NCBI RefSeq assembly: GCF_014203045.1 | Contig: NZ_JACHIF010000001.1 | Location: forward strand, 310,001-374,000 | Reading direction: 5' to 3' | Origin: Prosthecobacter dejongeii | GTDB taxonomy: Bacteria; Verrucomicrobiota; Verrucomicrobiia; Verrucomicrobiales; Verrucomicrobiaceae | Length of the DNA: 64,000 nt | Part shown: positions 15,901 through 25,500 of the stretch, piece after piece | Numbering within the stretch: the first letter of the stretch is position 1 | Layout: every line of letters starts with the position of its first letter | Position numbers and translations under genes: made by a program | Notes under the pieces: model-generated | The model's database searches: none | What the model was told of the DNA's origin: nothing | Seen by the model: only the letters and a program-made list of their open reading frames with translations

Positions 15901-17508
15901 CTGCGCAATACCACGCCTGGCGTTATGCTCATCAGCCCGCCGCCGCATCATGACATCTACTCGATTGAGGATCTGGCCCAGCTCATCCATGACCTGAAGG
16001 AAGCCAACCCCCGTGCCCGCGTCTGCGTGAAGCTCGTCGCCGAATCCGGCGTTGGCACCGTCGCTGCCGGCGTGGCCAAGGCCAATGCTGACATCATTCT
16101 GGTCTCCGGCCACGATGGCGGCACGGGTGCCAGCCCGCTCAGCTCCATCAAGCACGCTGGTCTGCCCTGGGAACTCGGCCTCGCCGAAGCCCAGCAGGTG
16201 CTCATGCTCAATGGTTTGCGTGAGCGCGTGACGCTGCGTACCGACGGCGGTCTCCGCAACGGTCGCGACATCGCCATCGCCGCCATGCTCGGCGCAGAAG
16301 AGTTCAACTTCGGCACCATCGCCCTCATCGCCCTAGGCTGTGTGTATGTGCGCCAGTGCCACCTGAACAACTGCCCTGTCGGTGTCGCCACCACGGATCC
16401 GAAGTTCCGCGCCCGCTTCAAAGGCAAGCCAGAACACGTGGTGAACTTCTTCAACGGCGTCGCCCAGGAAGTGCGCGAGATCATGGCCCAGCTCGGCGTG
16501 GCCCGCATGAACGACCTCATCGGCCGTCCCGAGTTCCTGCGTCAGCGTGAAGTCCCTGGCCACAAGAAGGCCAACATGATTGACCTCAGCCGCGTCCTCA
16601 AAGACGTGGGCAAGGACCTCCATCAGGACGTGCCACGCACCTGCCAGATGAACCAGAATGACGGCCTCGACCAGCACCCGCTGGACGATCGGATCATCCA
16701 GGACGCTCAGTTCGCCATCAGCGACAAGCTCAAGGTCAAGCCTCTGCGCTACAAGGTCAAAAACACCTTCCGCAACATCGGCACCAAGCTCAGCGGCGAG
16801 ATCGCCTTCCACCACGGCAACCACGGCCTGCCAGACGGCAGTGTGGACATCACCGTGGAAGGCAGCGCCGGCCAGAGCTTCGGCACTTTCCTCTGCGGTG
16901 GCGTCAAGCTCACCATGATCGGTGAAGCCAACGACTACGTCGGCAAGGGCCTGTGCGGCGGTGAGATCATCATCCGCCCAAGTCCGAAGCTGAACCCGGC
17001 CTGCAAGACCTGGGAAAATAGCATCATGGGCAACACCGTCATGTACGGTGCCACCAGTGGCCGACTCTACGCCGCAGGCCGCGCGGGCGAACGCTTCTGC
17101 GTCCGCAATTCCGGGGCCACGGCTGTCGTCGAAGGCATCGGTGACCACGGTTGTGAATACATGACCGGCGGTGTCGTCGCGGTCCTCGGGACCTTCGGCA
17201 AGAACTTCGGTGCTGGCATGAGCGGCGGTGTCGCTTACTTGCTGGATGACACGAATGCCTTCGGCCAGCTCCACAACTCGGAGATGATCAAGGGCGATGC
17301 AGTCACCGACCCGGAAGACATCAACCAATTGCAGAAACTGATCTCAGACCACTTCGAGAAGACCGAAAGCCTGCGTGCTAAGGACATCCTCGACAACTGG
17401 GCCACCTACCTGCCTCAGTTCGTCAAGGTGACCAGCAAGGCCGAGCCTGTCCAGGTCCCAGCGGAAGAGGAACTGCCCGTCATCGAAGGCACCCCGGCCA
17501 ACGCATAA
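12925..17508 (+). CDS. gltB: Glutamate synthase large subunit (GOGAT)
   Basis: 1527 residues. It makes glutamate from 2-oxoglutarate and glutamine. The N-terminal glutamine amidotransferase domain has its nucleophile at Cys26 (DACGVGFVANIHG) after a short propeptide, followed by QHRGAVDAD. The central and FMN/synthase domains hold GEGGEDPKRFKPYENG, the AKPGEGGQLPAMKV stretch and GHDGGTGASPLSSIKHAG. The 3Fe-4S cysteines follow as C-x5-C-x4-C (CVYVRQCHLNNC). The C-terminal Gly-rich GXGXG beta-helix contains GGEIIIRP and GAGMSGG. No gltD is adjacent, so the electron donor could be ferredoxin or a GltD encoded elsewhere. Expression is probably RpoN-dependent (see promoter), and a strong terminator follows. 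Confidence 0.96.
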   Translation: MKYPFYDQDIPNEGSLHLMDMERDACGVGFVANIHGKRSRDILDKAICGVCSVQHRGAVDADRVTGDGAGVLTQIPHKVLLPEVEKMGHKLEHPMDLAVGVFFLPHDQTERLKIQLVAEGILRNRDIKVLGWRDVPVNPNELGEKARRTMPFIQHLFMERPEAMDDNSFERQLYLVRRELRIKAKEAKLSEFYIASMSHRTIVYKALLLPSSLEKFYTDLQSDDYDTSMALFHQRFSTNTFPTWALSHPFRMLAHNGEINTVRGNRNWLSSRASDFENEVWDSEEWLLKDLVDANSSDSASLDQALELLVLSGRSLTHAMGMLVPSAYGIDPTTSSELKAFYEYHECFSEPWDGPAAMVLTDGLSVVASLDRNGLRPSRWKLTEDGVFALGSEVGIIHIDDAKVIKKGRLAPGEMLEVDILKGKVRFNDEIKSALAQQQPYGEWLNNRKNLTVQTPQAPKEVLDILPLSQRQAAYGWTKEEIDFSLVPMLQKGEEGIYSMGDDASLSILSTRPRLLTTYFKQLFAQVTNPPIDPIRERAVMSLDVVLGWQRNWLGETPEHASVVHLTSPFLFESELADIKALPDFPHRVLDATWPISEGAAGMKKALDRLCYEAEAAVNDEVRILILSDRGLDENRAAIPALLATGAVHHHLNRKQVRMRLSLVIETGEARDTHQMACLFGFGASAVCPYLTFDTIQEVLENDKTARKPALEGVDYAKALYNFRKGLEKGVLKIMSKMGISVLSSYTGAQIFEAVGIGSEVMKYAFTGTPSQIEGIGFNEIAEEALARHALGFGQPVPSPEAAASNVDLGDPGYYRPRQKGEMHAITGPVIKNFHTFVKTGSAEDYSSYVAAQLQNSPVALKDLLEFVPSSDGPIPIDEVESIEDIRVRFTTAAMSLGAISPEAHEALAIAMNRIGGKSDSGEGGEDPKRFKPYENGDWANSKIKQVASGRFGVTAEYLANAWELEIKMAQGAKPGEGGQLPAMKVNRMIARLRNTTPGVMLISPPPHHDIYSIEDLAQLIHDLKEANPRARVCVKLVAESGVGTVAAGVAKANADIILVSGHDGGTGASPLSSIKHAGLPWELGLAEAQQVLMLNGLRERVTLRTDGGLRNGRDIAIAAMLGAEEFNFGTIALIALGCVYVRQCHLNNCPVGVATTDPKFRARFKGKPEHVVNFFNGVAQEVREIMAQLGVARMNDLIGRPEFLRQREVPGHKKANMIDLSRVLKDVGKDLHQDVPRTCQMNQNDGLDQHPLDDRIIQDAQFAISDKLKVKPLRYKVKNTFRNIGTKLSGEIAFHHGNHGLPDGSVDITVEGSAGQSFGTFLCGGVKLTMIGEANDYVGKGLCGGEIIIRPSPKLNPACKTWENSIMGNTVMYGATSGRLYAAGRAGERFCVRNSGATAVVEGIGDHGCEYMTGGVVAVLGTFGKNFGAGMSGGVAYLLDDTNAFGQLHNSEMIKGDAVTDPEDINQLQKLISDHFEKTESLRAKDILDNWATYLPQFVKVTSKAEPVQVPAEEELPVIEGTPANA

Positions 17509-17527
17509 GCACTTGTCTCCTAATTCA

Positions 17528-17563
17528 CCCGCCCTTCTGCATCGTCAGGAGGGCGGGTTTTTT
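17528..17563 (+). terminator. Rho-independent terminator after gltB
   Basis: A 12-bp stem (core CCCGCCC 17528-17534 with GGGCGGG 17551-17557, extended by T-A, T-G, C-G, T-A and G-C pairs) with a 6-nt loop and six T (17558-17563). It lies 20 nt after the gltB stop. Confidence 0.92.
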
Positions 17564-17589
17564 GTGGCCCTACCGTCCGCCCGCTTCAC

Positions 17590-18453
17590 TCAATGCGTCA
17601 GCGCGTAGAACACGATGTTGATGCCCAACGGGTAGGCATACTTCTCGGAAAACTCACGGAAGTACCACGGATCTGTCCCCTCCTCTTCCCAGCCATCGCC
17701 CAGGTCCGTGTTATGGCAGATCATCATGACGATGCGTTTCTTATCATCAAAGATGGCCCGGTAATGCGGGGTCTGCGCATCAAAACGCTCCGCCGTGATA
17801 CCTTGCGAACGTCCCGCCATGGCATGACCCACGCTAGGAATTTGCGGCTTCACCTTCAGTGGAAAAACCATGTGAAACACCTCATGCTCCAGCGGCAGCT
17901 CCTGCGGTTCACGGTCGGGAAATATCTGCTTCAAAGCGACGTAAAAGGTGTCCCACTCCTCCTCCCCCCAAAAGTCATCCACCATGATGAAGCCACCATT
18001 CAGCATGTACTCCCGCATCACTTTGGCATCACCATCGGTTAGGCTGATGTGCCCTGGCTCGATCATGTAGATGAACGGGTAGTGGCGCATCTGCTCCGCA
18101 TCAATGTCCACCACGGCTCCTTTGGGGCTTACTTGCAGAGAGGTGAGCTGCTGCAACCGGTAGCTGAAGTTCAGATCCGCATCGGGGTAATCCGTGGTCC
18201 ATTTGCCACCACCACGCCTGCGCCCCCAGCTTTCCGAATTATACCGCAGCCGAGCAAAGGTGAACACGTCGTTCGGCAATTCCTTGCTCACTGGCCAAGT
18301 GGGGAAGTCCAGAAACTGCCCGCCGCGCCCGGCTTCCCGCGGATCTTCCGGCACTGAGCCATCTTTGATCCCAAAGTTGGTTGGCGAAGGTGCATCTTCC
18401 GCCAGGCAAAACCCCAGCGCAGCGAGAGCAAAAAAGGCAGGTAGGAGTTTCAT
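17590..18453 (-). CDS. Secreted DUF4159-domain protein
   Basis: 287 residues with a signal peptide (MKLLPAFFALAALGFCLA, cut near AED). The remainder matches the DUF4159 family as I know it: FTFARLRYNSESWGRR, DYPDADLNFSYRLQQLTSLQV, the YPFIYMIEPGH segment, then MREYMLNGGFIMVDDFWGEEEW and a C-terminal YPLGINIVFYALTH. DUF4159 proteins are common in Verrucomicrobiota and Planctomycetota, often near DUF58/MoxR-type genes, and have a flavodoxin- or ThuA-like fold. The function is unknown. Here it stands alone, 88 nt downstream of a leftward hydrolase gene, so co-transcription is possible. Confidence 0.85.
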   Translation of the reverse strand: MKLLPAFFALAALGFCLAEDAPSPTNFGIKDGSVPEDPREAGRGGQFLDFPTWPVSKELPNDVFTFARLRYNSESWGRRRGGGKWTTDYPDADLNFSYRLQQLTSLQVSPKGAVVDIDAEQMRHYPFIYMIEPGHISLTDGDAKVMREYMLNGGFIMVDDFWGEEEWDTFYVALKQIFPDREPQELPLEHEVFHMVFPLKVKPQIPSVGHAMAGRSQGITAERFDAQTPHYRAIFDDKKRIVMMICHNTDLGDGWEEEGTDPWYFREFSEKYAYPLGINIVFYALTH

Positions 18454-18541
18454 CGCATTTTTTATCTCACGTCGCCCTGCGGGGCACCAGCTTAGAACAG
18501 CAGAGAAGCGTCCAATCTTCAGCCCATTTTCTCTGAATCGC

Positions 18542-19621
18542 TCAGGGTTTGCCCAGCACCTTCTCGATCACCCCATACGATTCATATCTCTCGTCATCGG
18601 GAAAATCATGGTCACAATCGGGGTGGCGGATGATCATACCTTCCTCTGCGCCATGTAGCTTATAAACAGCCTCAGCAGCAGCGGCGATGCGGTCCACGCT
18701 GTCCCACTTGAAGTTAGAATCTTTCAGCGGCGCGTTCACATAAAGGGCGCGTGGGGCCAGACAGGCGATGAGTTCATAGTAATCAAACGGCACGTCCTGC
18801 GGCCGCCCCAGGTAGTCTCCCATCTTTAGAATGTAACGCTCCTGCACCCAGCCCTTGATATTGCCATCTTTGTAATCCAGCACGGAATCAAACCCGCAAC
18901 TGGACACCACGGCCTTCAGCCGAGGTTCTAACACGGCGGTGAAGATGCTGTTATGCCCACCCAAAGAATGGCCGATGGTGGCGAAACCGGCGTCCTTTTT
19001 CACAAACGGCATTGTCTCCAGCAGATCCAGCCCGCGAATGTTGTCCCAAATCGCCTTCATCGTGCCGCTGGTGAATCCCAAAGCCTTCAAATCCGGCTGA
19101 TACTGTGCCAGCAGGGGATAGCTGGGAGCCAAAGTCACATACCCACGTTCCGCCAGCTCCGCCGCATACTGCCGGTGGGGCTTGCCCCCGAGACCTACGA
19201 CCACCTTGTGCCCGATGACGTTTTCCGTGGGGTGTAGGCAGAGCACGGCAGGTGCGGGTTTGCCCATCAGCGCTGCCTTGGGAATGCACAGGTACGCAGG
19301 CACCCGGCCCCCTGGGGAGGAGGCATAGCTGATCAGCCGCCGCACATAGCTGCCACAGTCCACTTCCTCCTCCACACGCAGGTCCAGCGGGCAGCGCATC
19401 ACTTCTCCGGGCAGGGGGCCTGTCATGCTCAAAAAAGCTGCCACTGCGGCTTTCCGGCGCACTTCCCACTCGGCCACCGTCGTCGCTGTCTTCAGCTTTC
19501 CCGCCTCATCCCGATATTCGAGCAAATGGGTTCGGCTCAGGCCTCGGAGTGCTGGAATCTCTGCGGCCTTCAGCCCTACCACACTCACCATCAGCAAAAG
19601 CTGGAGACAGACTTTCTTCAT
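18542..19621 (-). CDS. Secreted alpha/beta hydrolase, acetylxylan-esterase-like
   Basis: 359 residues with a signal peptide (MKKVCLQLLLMVSVVGLKAA). The catalytic region shows a GHSLGGHNS nucleophile elbow (Ser at the GxSxG site), preceded by PAVLCLHPTE (oxyanion region) and GYVTLAPSYPLL. A late DCDHDFPDD segment probably carries the catalytic Asp or His. This is the layout of the dienelactone hydrolase / acetylxylan esterase group found in polysaccharide-degrading Verrucomicrobiota. The exact substrate cannot be told. It is divergent from the DCC gene at 19745 and may be co-transcribed with the DUF4159 gene. Confidence 0.82.
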   Translation of the reverse strand: MKKVCLQLLLMVSVVGLKAAEIPALRGLSRTHLLEYRDEAGKLKTATTVAEWEVRRKAAVAAFLSMTGPLPGEVMRCPLDLRVEEEVDCGSYVRRLISYASSPGGRVPAYLCIPKAALMGKPAPAVLCLHPTENVIGHKVVVGLGGKPHRQYAAELAERGYVTLAPSYPLLAQYQPDLKALGFTSGTMKAIWDNIRGLDLLETMPFVKKDAGFATIGHSLGGHNSIFTAVLEPRLKAVVSSCGFDSVLDYKDGNIKGWVQERYILKMGDYLGRPQDVPFDYYELIACLAPRALYVNAPLKDSNFKWDSVDRIAAAAEAVYKLHGAEEGMIIRHPDCDHDFPDDERYESYGVIEKVLGKP

Positions 19622-19744
19622 GAGTCACATCTACGGTGTGGAAGAGCCGAAGCTTCGGCCGAATTTGCTCTGCCCGAATTCATAGCCCACGGAGCATCGC
19701 TTGAGATCGCTTCATTCGTAGGTATCTTGTCACCAGCCGCCCTC

Positions 19745-20164
19745 ATGTCAGCCACCTCATCGGATCACCCCTACCTTTTGCTTTTCGATGGCGTGTGCAA
19801 TCTTTGCGACGGTGCTGTGCAATTCGTCCTGAAGCATGACCCTCAGGGCCGGATCCACTTCGGCTCCATTCAATCCGAGGCGGGCAGCCAGCTTTATCGC
19901 CAGCACGGGCTGGACCCCGAGAAGCCGCACACGATGCTTTTCATTAGCCCCAAGGGTGTGTTTCACCAAAGTGATGCTGCCTTGGAGATCGCCGGTCAAC
20001 TGGGTCTCCCCTGGAGCCTCGCCAAAGTCTTCAAGGTCATCCCCAAGCCTCTCCGCGATCGTGCCTACCGCTTCATTGCAGATCATCGGTATCAGTGGTT
20101 CGGCAAGCATGATCAATGCGCGCTTCCTCGCCCTGAATGGCGCGGACGTTTTCTCAAAGAATAG
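19745..20164 (+). CDS. DCC-family thiol-disulfide oxidoreductase-like protein (DUF393)
   Basis: 139 residues starting at the ATG 19745 (MSATSSDHPYLLLF). The defining motif DGVCNLCDG places Cys18 and Cys21 of the DxxCxLC signature close to the N terminus, followed by VQFVLKHDP and the conserved FGSIQSEAGSQLY. The family has a thioredoxin-like fold and a proposed redox role; the substrate is unknown. An upstream in-frame extension to 19526 has no family match and overlaps the divergent hydrolase, so it is excluded. It converges on the 20179 gene with only a 14-nt gap. Confidence 0.88.
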   Translation: MSATSSDHPYLLLFDGVCNLCDGAVQFVLKHDPQGRIHFGSIQSEAGSQLYRQHGLDPEKPHTMLFISPKGVFHQSDAALEIAGQLGLPWSLAKVFKVIPKPLRDRAYRFIADHRYQWFGKHDQCALPRPEWRGRFLKE

Positions 20165-20178
20165 GTCTGAATTTGATA

Positions 20179-20781
20179 TCAGGGCTGCGCCAAGCCAGAG
20201 CCGATCCCCATATTGTCCGGACCTGGATTTTTGACCACATCGTCCGGAGTAAAAAGGTTTTTATCTGGCCCTGCGGAGCGGATTTCCATCTGGTAACTGC
20301 TATTCGGGTGAAACCAATAAGGGGTGCCCCATCTGTCCACCAACTGCCCTTTGACGATCATCGGATTACCCGGAGGAAAGAGAATACCCTGGCTGGCATT
20401 TCGACCGGTGAGCACCGCCGTGATGTCTTCATTGAGGCCGATGGGATTGCCCTGTTGAAAAACCTTGCGATACATCTCGATGAACTCGTCCACCAACTCT
20501 AGATCGCGAGCAGGAGACTGAGTTTTCGCAGCGAGATCATCGGCCATTCTCTGGATCTCAGGGTCAATGCTCATCGGGTCCGTAGGCCCTGGCGATGGTG
20601 GTGCCGTGGATGGTAACAATGGCTCCGCAGGAGGCGGCGCACGCTTGATCTTTTTCGCCACTGGCGGCGGTGCTGGCGCCGGAGGAGCCAGCGCCAACCA
20701 TGTGGTGATAAAGACGGCGGCCACCGTTAAAACGAAGGCCGCCACCCAAAGATAAAAACGAGCTGGTCTAGCACCCGGCAT
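20179..20781 (-). CDS. Membrane-anchored protein with GspG-like C-terminal segment
   Basis: 200 residues. One transmembrane helix (FYLWVAAFVLTVAAVFI, residues about 9-27) is followed by a Pro-rich linker (to about 70) and a soluble domain. The C-terminal part contains DRWGTPYWFHPNSSYQMEI and SAGPDKNLFTPDDVV, which resembles the C-terminal calcium-binding tail of type II secretion pseudopilin GspG (DxWGxPY, then SxGxDG). There is no prepilin leader, so it is not a pilin. The stop of the upstream DUF1501 gene is only 20 nt away, so the two are likely co-transcribed. Role unknown. Confidence 0.75.
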   Translation of the reverse strand: MPGARPARFYLWVAAFVLTVAAVFITTWLALAPPAPAPPPVAKKIKRAPPPAEPLLPSTAPPSPGPTDPMSIDPEIQRMADDLAAKTQSPARDLELVDEFIEMYRKVFQQGNPIGLNEDITAVLTGRNASQGILFPPGNPMIVKGQLVDRWGTPYWFHPNSSYQMEIRSAGPDKNLFTPDDVVKNPGPDNMGIGSGLAQP

Positions 20782-20801
20782 GACTCGCAGTGTGAAGGAG
20801 A

Positions 20802-22508
20802 TCAGATCGTCAGGTCAACAAAATCCAAGTTCGTGCCGGGGCCAAAACGGGATAAGTTGGGGAACACCGCATCAATCTGAGCCGGAGGCACACCTACCCA
20901 TTCAGCGATCTTAGCCGCATACTGGTCCACCGAGGTGCTGGGGATCCAGCGGCCACGGGAGCCGGTGCAGTCAATGCCGCCATCCACCTCTAGGAGCGGG
21001 AAGGTGCCATAGATTTTTTTGCCTTTCACTGCCCCCCCCATCACCATCATGTGGCCTCCCCAGCCGTGGTCGGAACCGCCGGTGGAATCTGTTTTGTTAG
21101 GCGTGAAGGTGCGGGTAAAGTCTGAGGCCGTGAAGCCCATGACCGCATTCCACAATGCCAGTCCTCCACGCGGGTGCCCTACGATTGAGTCATAGAATCC
21201 TTTGATGGAGCGGCTCAGCACGTTTAGAAGCGCGAACTGGCCCACTCCAGTATTGACGGTGTTGTTGCCATTGATCGCGATCTGCGAAGCATGAGTATCA
21301 TACCCACCTTGCTGGATGAAGAAGGTCTGGCGATTATTTGCCGGTTTACCATCTTGCAGCAGGGCGTAGTTACCGATGATCAGCCGTGCCACCATTTTTA
21401 GCTGGTTTGCAAAGTCCGTATTCGCTGAGTTCGCATTGCCACCAAAGGCTGCGGTGAAGTAGGCATCCAGGGTGGGGCCCACGGTGCCATTGGTGTAAGC
21501 GAGGGTATCTGCGACGACCCCTTCAGTCACTCGGGCAGTTTTCGCGGTGTTTTGGTAGGAGGCATCGAAGAGATTGGCGTGATTCATCGCCATGAGCTTT
21601 TCCAGTGCTTTCAGCCGCCACCCCTGGCCCGTAGCTTTATAATTGGTGCTGGTCAGAGGATCGTAACCATTGGCACCTGGCAAGAAGGGTTTCAAAGTCA
21701 CATTCGTGAGAGCATCGGCATAACCAACGTTGCTTGGTCCATAACCATCGAAGTCCAGCGCCCCTGCGGTGCTCATCACAAAAGGCTGCTCACTCGTCCC
21801 AACCTGGAAGCTGTTTACCCCGGCGATGGAAACGCCCATGGCAAGTCCCGCCGAGTTCGTGTTGCTCGCCGCGTCCAAGAGATCCGCAATGCGCCCACCC
21901 CAGCCGCTGGTGAAGGGTTGATCTGCGATGGAAGACTGCCATTGCAGCACCTGGTCTGCATGCGAGAAGAGTTGGGGTGGTTTGGTGGGAGCTAAAGCCG
22001 CAAAATTCGCCCGCGTTACCCCAGGTTGTGTGAGCGTGCCCACATTGGTCACGAAGGCGAGGTCCTGGGAATCGAAAAGAGACTTTAAGCCCTCACAGGC
22101 AGGATGGATGGCGAGGTCATTATTGGTATAACCTGCACCGGGGTCATAAGCACCCGGGTTATCTGGCGTGATGGCGGTGAGACCTAACTCTGCATTTGGC
22201 ACAGCCAAGCCACCTGTCCCGCCGGCGTAAGTGGGAATACCCCGATAAAGCTCATAATGAGAGCGTGCAGCGCTGGCCCCGCGAGGAATCAGCATGTTAT
22301 TGGAATCATTGCCACCTCCTTGGAAAATGCACACCAAGGCTTTGAAGTCATTCGGCCCACCGGCAGCAGCGGCAGAACCGACAAGCTGGAGTTGAGACAA
22401 GGTATTCACCATGCTGGTGATCCCCAAAGTAGCACAGGAGCTCTGCACCAGGAAATCACGACGGTTAGGCTTACTCCGATCAAGGGTCTTGCGAAAAGAG
22501 AGATTCAT
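20802..22508 (-). CDS. DUF1501-domain protein with Tat-type signal
   Basis: 568 residues. The N terminus SKPNRRDFLVQSSCATLGITSM has a twin-arginine (RRDFL) motif, so export is probably by the Tat pathway. The protein follows the DUF1501 pattern: LVCIFQGGGNDSNNMLIP, AIHPACEGLKSLFDSQDLAFVTNVG and a C-terminal TGGSDHGWGGHMMVMGG with metal-ligand-like His and Asp residues, reminiscent of the alkaline phosphatase/sulfatase superfamily. DUF1501 genes are usually paired with DUF1800 genes in Verrucomicrobiota and Planctomycetota, as here, where the DUF1800 gene is 41 bp upstream in the same orientation. Biological role not established. Confidence 0.88.
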   Translation of the reverse strand: MNLSFRKTLDRSKPNRRDFLVQSSCATLGITSMVNTLSQLQLVGSAAAAGGPNDFKALVCIFQGGGNDSNNMLIPRGASAARSHYELYRGIPTYAGGTGGLAVPNAELGLTAITPDNPGAYDPGAGYTNNDLAIHPACEGLKSLFDSQDLAFVTNVGTLTQPGVTRANFAALAPTKPPQLFSHADQVLQWQSSIADQPFTSGWGGRIADLLDAASNTNSAGLAMGVSIAGVNSFQVGTSEQPFVMSTAGALDFDGYGPSNVGYADALTNVTLKPFLPGANGYDPLTSTNYKATGQGWRLKALEKLMAMNHANLFDASYQNTAKTARVTEGVVADTLAYTNGTVGPTLDAYFTAAFGGNANSANTDFANQLKMVARLIIGNYALLQDGKPANNRQTFFIQQGGYDTHASQIAINGNNTVNTGVGQFALLNVLSRSIKGFYDSIVGHPRGGLALWNAVMGFTASDFTRTFTPNKTDSTGGSDHGWGGHMMVMGGAVKGKKIYGTFPLLEVDGGIDCTGSRGRWIPSTSVDQYAAKIAEWVGVPPAQIDAVFPNLSRFGPGTNLDFVDLTI

Positions 22509-22549
22509 AAAGACGTAGTTCTAAAGTTGCGGTGACGAGTGAAGATCCA

Positions 22550-25500
22550 TCAGTGTGAGGTGACAGCCGAGGGTGAAATGGACATGAGATAGGCAGCGAA
22601 GCGGCAGCGGTCGCGCACCTCATTGTTAAAGTTGGTGACATCCGTGGAAAGGCGCGTCAGGCTGTAGCTGTTGTAGATGCCATCAATGATGACCTGCCGC
22701 GGATTATCCGTTAGCGAGGCTCCATCTGGCCACTTGGCCTTGAAGCGCCCACCGCCCCAGTAGAGATCCAGCTTATCAATCACGGCTTTCGATCCAGCCA
22801 AGTGCCCCGCAGGCGCGGTCGTCGTTGACTCAGGAGTGGCTCCACGGGCGGCCGTATAAGCCGCCGTGTAGATGCCTGTGAGCTCTGACCAATCAAAGAG
22901 CAGGTTATCCTTCTGCTGATTACTGCCAGTGGCATTGCTAGCGAAGTAACCAAACTCAAAAGCGAGGTTGGCATTTGGACGAGCATGTTTCTCCGTGATG
23001 ATGGTCACTGTAACCGGTGCTGTAGGAGCACTGGAAAGACGAATGGTGTAGGTGATGCCATCGCCTTCCTGCACATCCGTGCCATTCTGAGTAATGATAA
23101 GGCTACCAGTCGCATCGTTGTCATTGATGGTGACCGTCAGTGTGCCCACTCCGGTGACTGCGTAACCACCAGCAGCATTAGGCGTGCAGGTGAGCACCGC
23201 TGTCTGCGGAGGTGCCTCCAGCGTCGTGTCATCCACCGCCGTCAAGGTCAAGATCTGAGGCTGATTCCAGTTCGCTGTGGTGAAGCTCAACGTGGCCGGT
23301 GAGCAAGTGGCCTGACCCGCAGCCACAGTAGGCGTCACAATGACGGTGGCTGTTGGAGGTTTTCTCAAGAAGACATAAACGGTGTCTGAATTCCCAACGG
23401 AACCTTCATTCACCGTCGTGCCAGAACCCGTGGGGATGATACCGACGGTGGCGGATGTTTCATTGGCATCCGTGATGATGGCGTTGACGCTTGGCACGGA
23501 GTAGAACTGGTAGTTCAGATCTGTGGACGCGATCTTGTGCCCGATGAAGACGGCGCGGTTGGAGTTATTCGTCGCGCTCGTCGCCAGATTCACCGTCACA
23601 GTTTGCGGAGTGCTCCAGTTCGCATCGGTGAAGGTGATAGCGGCTGGGGAGAAGGTCACCAAGTTCGCACCACCGATGGCGTTGTTAGCCTGTGGGGTGA
23701 TGGTCACATTTCCCTGCGGTTTAGAACCCAGCACGATGGTGTAGGTATCTGAAGGCTGGCTATTTTCTGCCAACCAGGTGTAACCACCACTCTCCGTCAC
23801 ATTCACCAAGGCCGTGCCAAACACATCGTTATCACCAATCAACACCGCACCCGTTGTGGCGGTATCTGTCACACGATAACCCCCTGTGCTGCTGGCCACA
23901 TAGTTGATGGTCGAGTTATGGGCATTTTCAATATCCGTGTCATCCACGGCTGTCACCGTGACTGTTTGTGGCTGGCTCCAGTTCGCAGGTGTGAAGACCA
24001 GATTCGTCGCGGAGAGACTGAGCTGCGTTGGGTTGTAGAAGCAGGACAAGGTCACATCTGCCGATGGAGCGCGGCGGAGCACGACGGTGTAGGTATCTGT
24101 GCCACCGGCCTCGACGACGCGTGTATTGCCGCCGGATTGGACGATTGAAATCAGCGCACGAGCCAGATCATCACTGTCCAGGATACGGACAGGCTGAGTG
24201 GTGGTGAGGCTGGCGTAACCGGCAGGGCTGCTGGCCAGAGTCGTCGCATTCAGTGTGTCTGCATGCACCCCCTCACTGCCAGTATCCGCCGTGGAAATGA
24301 GGGTGACCGTTTGAGCGGTGGTGTAGTTCGCTGGGGTAAAAGTCAGCGTGGTCGTATCGAAGAGATTTCCATTCACACGATAGCGGAACTGGGTGCCAGC
24401 GCGGCCCAGATTCACCGTGACATCTGCCGGAGGAACTGGACCTGCCAGTGCGATGTTCACCGTATCTGTTCCAGCATCTTCCAGCACCAGCGTGGAATTG
24501 TCCGTTTGAGTGATGACGATGCGCCCGGTGGTATCATTGTCATTCACCGTGACGTTCACATCGGCTGCCACCATGCCATTGTAGCGTGCATCCGTGCCAG
24601 CGATGATCGTGGTGGAATTCACAATGGCGAGATCCAGCGCAGCCTCAGCAGCGGTGCTATCCACCGCTGTGACGGTGATGGTGGCCGTGCGATTCCAGGC
24701 GGTGCCACCAGAGGTGGCGCTCGTGAAATCTACCGAAGTCGGATTGAAGGTCACCTGGGCGGTTCCATTCGCCGCATTCAATAACCAGGCGGCAGGGGTC
24801 ACGCGCACAGTGGCTCCGCTGAGAGGTGCGGCTCCCAAGGTGATGTTATAGGTAAAGGTGCTGCCACCTTCCGTCACACTGCCCGAGGTGGGAGTCACAT
24901 TCACCGAAGGCTGAAGAGACTCGTTGTCGCCCACTGCAACGGTAACCGTCGAGAAATCCTGGATGACGTAACCTCCCGTAGCACTGGCGGTGTAGGTCAA
25001 TACGGTGGAATGAGCACTTTCCACGGCAGCATCCTCGACAGCAGTGATGGTCACTGTTTGGGGTACAAACCAATTGTTAGGCGTGAACGTCAGCGCACCA
25101 GTGGACAAGATCACTTGATTAGCGACCGAAAGCGTGGGTGTCAGCGTCACATCGGCCGAAGGTGCTCTTCTGAGAGCCACTTCGATGGTATCGGTCATGC
25201 CGCTTTCATGCACACGGGTGGCTCCATTGGTTTGGAGGATCTGCACCACGCCTGCACCGCTATTGATGTCATCATTATCAAAGACATTCGCGACGACGGT
25301 CGAACTCAGGCTCACAAAACCCGCAGGCTGGCTGGCATTTGTGGAAGCGGTGATCGTATCCACCCCATTGGCCTCTGCCGTGGCATCATTGACGGCAGTG
25401 ACGGTGACGGATTGGGCCGTGGTCCAGTTCGCTGGGGTAAAGGTCAGCGTATTCGGAGTGAAGCTGGTCTGGCCTGTGGAGGCAAGATTCACCACCACAT

